From Lunularia cruciata (lineage: Eukaryota; Streptophyta; Marchantiopsida; Lunulariales; Lunulariaceae), in the NCBI GenBank assembly GCA_948567375.1, contig OX419759.1, positions 7,098,744 through 7,162,743 of the forward strand: 64,000 bases of DNA, written 5' to 3'. Below, one piece after another: positions 61,510 to 64,000 of the stretch; position 1 is the stretch's first letter; each line of letters opens with the position of its first letter. The translations under genes were made by a program, and so were the position numbers. Below the pieces are notes generated by a model, which saw only the letters and a program-made list of their open reading frames with translations, searched no databases and was not told the DNA's origin.

Positions 61510-64000
61510 TAAATCTAAAGTAAATCACCTTAGAAGAGCATAAGATAGAGATGGAGTCACATGCAAGACCAGTCTTCCAAAAGTAACATTGCATTAGCAC
61601 ACTAAAATCTCTAGTTGTGACAAAGAAGATTGATAAGCTCAAGGAGACTAGATTTATCTTTGAGATGGAAAATTGAGAATGGATGGCCCCAATTTTGATT
61701 TTGAACAAAAAGAATGGCAAGCTTTAGGTATGTGTGGATTACAAGAAGCTCAATGTTGTTACTAAGGACTATCAACCTTTTCCATTCCATGATAAGATCT
61801 TGGAAGAGGTTATAGGTCATGAGAGGTATAGTTTTAGACATGGTTATAGTAGGCATAAGCAAATCAAGATTTCATTAGATTATCAAAAATGTGCCACATT
61901 CACCACACCTTGGGAGACTTATACTCTCAAGGTCATACCTTTTGGGCTTTGCAATGCGCTAGCCATATTCCAATGGTTCATGAACAAGATATTTGAACCT
62001 TTCAATGGGAAATTTGTGACAAACTTCATTGATGAATTTTGTGTCTATGGGAGCAAGGAGGAGCAATCTGAGCACTTGATCAAGGTCTTGCAATGCTTGG
62101 ATGAAGAAAATGCATCACTCAACCTAAAGAAATGTATTTTTGGTTGTGAAGAAGGTCTACTTTTATGGCACATCATCTCCAAGGATGGAATAGAAGTTGA
62201 TCATGAGAAGGTGAGGAAAATTCTCAAATCTTCCATTCCCTTCAAGCTTGACAAAGTTACATCAATTCTTGGGGATGGTTGGATACTATAGGAGGTTCAT
62301 CTTTTCATTTTCCAACAAAGCTTTTGCATTAACACTCTACATGAAGAAGGATGTAGAATACATTGTGATTTTGGAGGACAAGAAGGCTCTCAAAGTTTTT
62401 GAGAAGCTCAAGCAATCCCTTGTGGTGGCCCGAATTCTTGCTAAACATGATTAGAGTAAGCCTTTCATCCTCTATATTTATGCTTCTAATGGAGCTATAG
62501 GATCTACTCTTAGAAGATTACACCAGTATGGGCATGAACATCTAATAGCTTATGCTAGTAGAAAATTATTTTTAGTAGAAAAGAATTACTAAGTCATAAA
62601 GAGAGAAGGGTTGGCAATAATCTTTGGTGTCAAGAAGTTTAGACACTACTTGATTGGAGGGAAGGCCACTATTATCACAAATCATAAGGCTTTGAATTAC
62701 ATCTTTAACAAGTTTAATATTGAAGGGAAGCTAGCAAGATGGATGATACTCTTGTTTGAGTATGACTACACTATTGAGGATAGGCCAAGGAAGAAATATG
62801 CAAATGCTAATTTGTTATCTAGGGCCTATGATCATGATGGAGTTGAATCAATGGATGATTCTTTCTTGGATGAGGAGCTCATGACAATCTTAATCACTCA
62901 AGAGGTTCCAATGGAGTACAAGGAGATTGTGGACTTTGTTACAAGAGGTAACTATCTAAAAGGGATGCATGTTAACAAGAAGAAGGCCCTTGCAGCAAGA
63001 TCTTTACCTTACACAATGGTGGAGGATATTCTTTTTTGCCAAAGAGCAAATGGTCTACTTCAAAGAGCAGTGAGTAAGGAGGAGTCTATCCTACTCATAA
63101 AGGAGTTTCATGAAGGTTTAATGTGTGGATGATACTTTGCAAGAACGATGACTATTTTCAAGATTCTAGATGCAAGTTACCACCATTGGAGAGGTATTTT
63201 CAAGAATGGTATTGACTGTTACAAAACTTGTCATGTTTATCAAGCTTGTACTAGAAAGTCTACTTCCACTCATGCCCTTAGATCAATTCTATTTCTAGGA
63301 CCTTTTGAGAAGTGAGGAATTGAATTTGTAGGTCCTCTCAATAGAACCTCAAGGAACAATTGGTACATTATGGTAGTGATTGATTACCTTACCAAGTGGG
63401 TTGAGGCTAGACTATTGAGGGACAAGAATGAAGATGAAGTTGGTAGATTTCTTTATGAACATATTATCACTAGGTTTGGGTGCCTTTTGGAGTTCATTTT
63501 GGATAAAGGAGGAGAGTTTACAAGAAGCATCACTATAACCATGCTACAACATTCTTTATTACACATAGAGTATATATATCTCTAAGCCAAACTCCAATGG
63601 CTTGACAAAGAGAACCAATCAGACCTTGTGTATGATATTAGTCAAAGATGCAAAAATGGAGGGGGCTAAACACCATTGAGACAAGAGGATTCATACGATT
63701 TTATGGGAGTATAGGACAACCATGAAGACTTCTACCAAATATTCTCCATTTTATTTGATATATGGTATTGAGGCTACCTTACCTATTCACTTTGATCTTC
63801 CTACCTTCCAAAGCATTCATAGGAGATTAAAGAAAGCACAAGGAAGTGATGTAGAGAAATCAAGGAAGGATCAACCCATGGAATTGGAGGAGGCAAGAGC
63901 AATTGTTATGGTTCAACAGGAGCAAGCCCAAAGGAAATAAAATGAGAGCTATGACAAGAGGCAAGGCAAGAAAAAGGTGGAGCTCTTCAAAGAAGGAGAT
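61510..64000 (+). mobile_element. Ty3/gypsy fossil E, pol part only, runs off the window
   Basis: This is a second copy of the D family. Directly after the LTR the sequence matches D from about 58105 onward, so the leader, gag and protease parts are absent. The order is reverse transcriptase (about 61.7-62.3 kb, with FIDEFCVYGSKEE), RNase H (about 62.45-62.8 kb, with LARWMILLFEYDY), integrase (about 63.1-63.6 kb, with DYLTKWVEARLLRD) and a post-integrase part up to the window end. It is more decayed than D, with many breaks. Confidence 0.85.

Noticed and set aside
1-64000. tRNA, rRNA or other structured RNA genes
   Set aside because: No cloverleaf with A/B boxes or conserved rRNA segment was recognised by eye on either strand; a covariance-model scan would settle it.

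Overview
The window looks like a streptophyte nuclear genome: a land plant or a close algal relative. The evidence is a plastid-targeted plant [2Fe-2S] ferredoxin, a plant-type Tim17/Tim22/Tim23 family gene split by four GT-AG introns, remains of a caffeoyl-CoA O-methyltransferase-like gene, and dense nested Ty3/gypsy elements. The species cannot be read from the sequence alone.

Layout. (1) Positions 1-23461 hold two related minus-strand Ty3/gypsy fossils, A (about 241-8771) and B (about 12.7-22.9 kb). They share a nested solo LTR at the same internal site and more than 500 bases of flank beyond the outer LTR, so they are best read as two copies made by one large duplication with an offset of about 14.1 kb. 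An AT-rich stretch lies between them. (2) Positions 24.2-42.4 kb form a gene island with more balanced base composition. It holds the Tim17/22/23-family gene (plus strand, 5 exons), ferredoxin (minus), an acidic nuclear protein with a ubiquitin-interacting-like motif and an EF-hand (minus), a candidate small single-pass membrane protein (plus), and an O-methyltransferase-like gene or pseudogene (plus). (3) Positions 42.4-64 kb are repeat-rich again: a LINE-like reverse transcriptase relic, a (TA)n tract inside a scrap of the A/B family, a pyrimidine-rich block with a 137-bp tandem repeat, a minus-strand Ty3/gypsy fossil C, and plus-strand Ty3/gypsy fossils D and E joined through one LTR.

The most striking observation is that A and B carry, between the protease-like region and the reverse transcriptase, a domain with the ordered motifs of C5-cytosine DNA methyltransferases: a motif I-like LFGGISTGL, a motif IV PCQ, a motif VI-like EN, a motif VIII-like block and a terminal motif IX/X-like block. 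Retrotransposons carrying cytosine methyltransferases are, from memory, known in dinoflagellates and charophyte algae. Finding one here points to a DNA-modifying retroelement lineage in this genome. Both copies are heavily decayed.

The host genes look unrelated in function: protein import or membrane transport, plastid electron transfer, a probable chromatin or ubiquitin-linked nuclear protein, and phenylpropanoid-type methylation. No operon-like logic is expected or seen.
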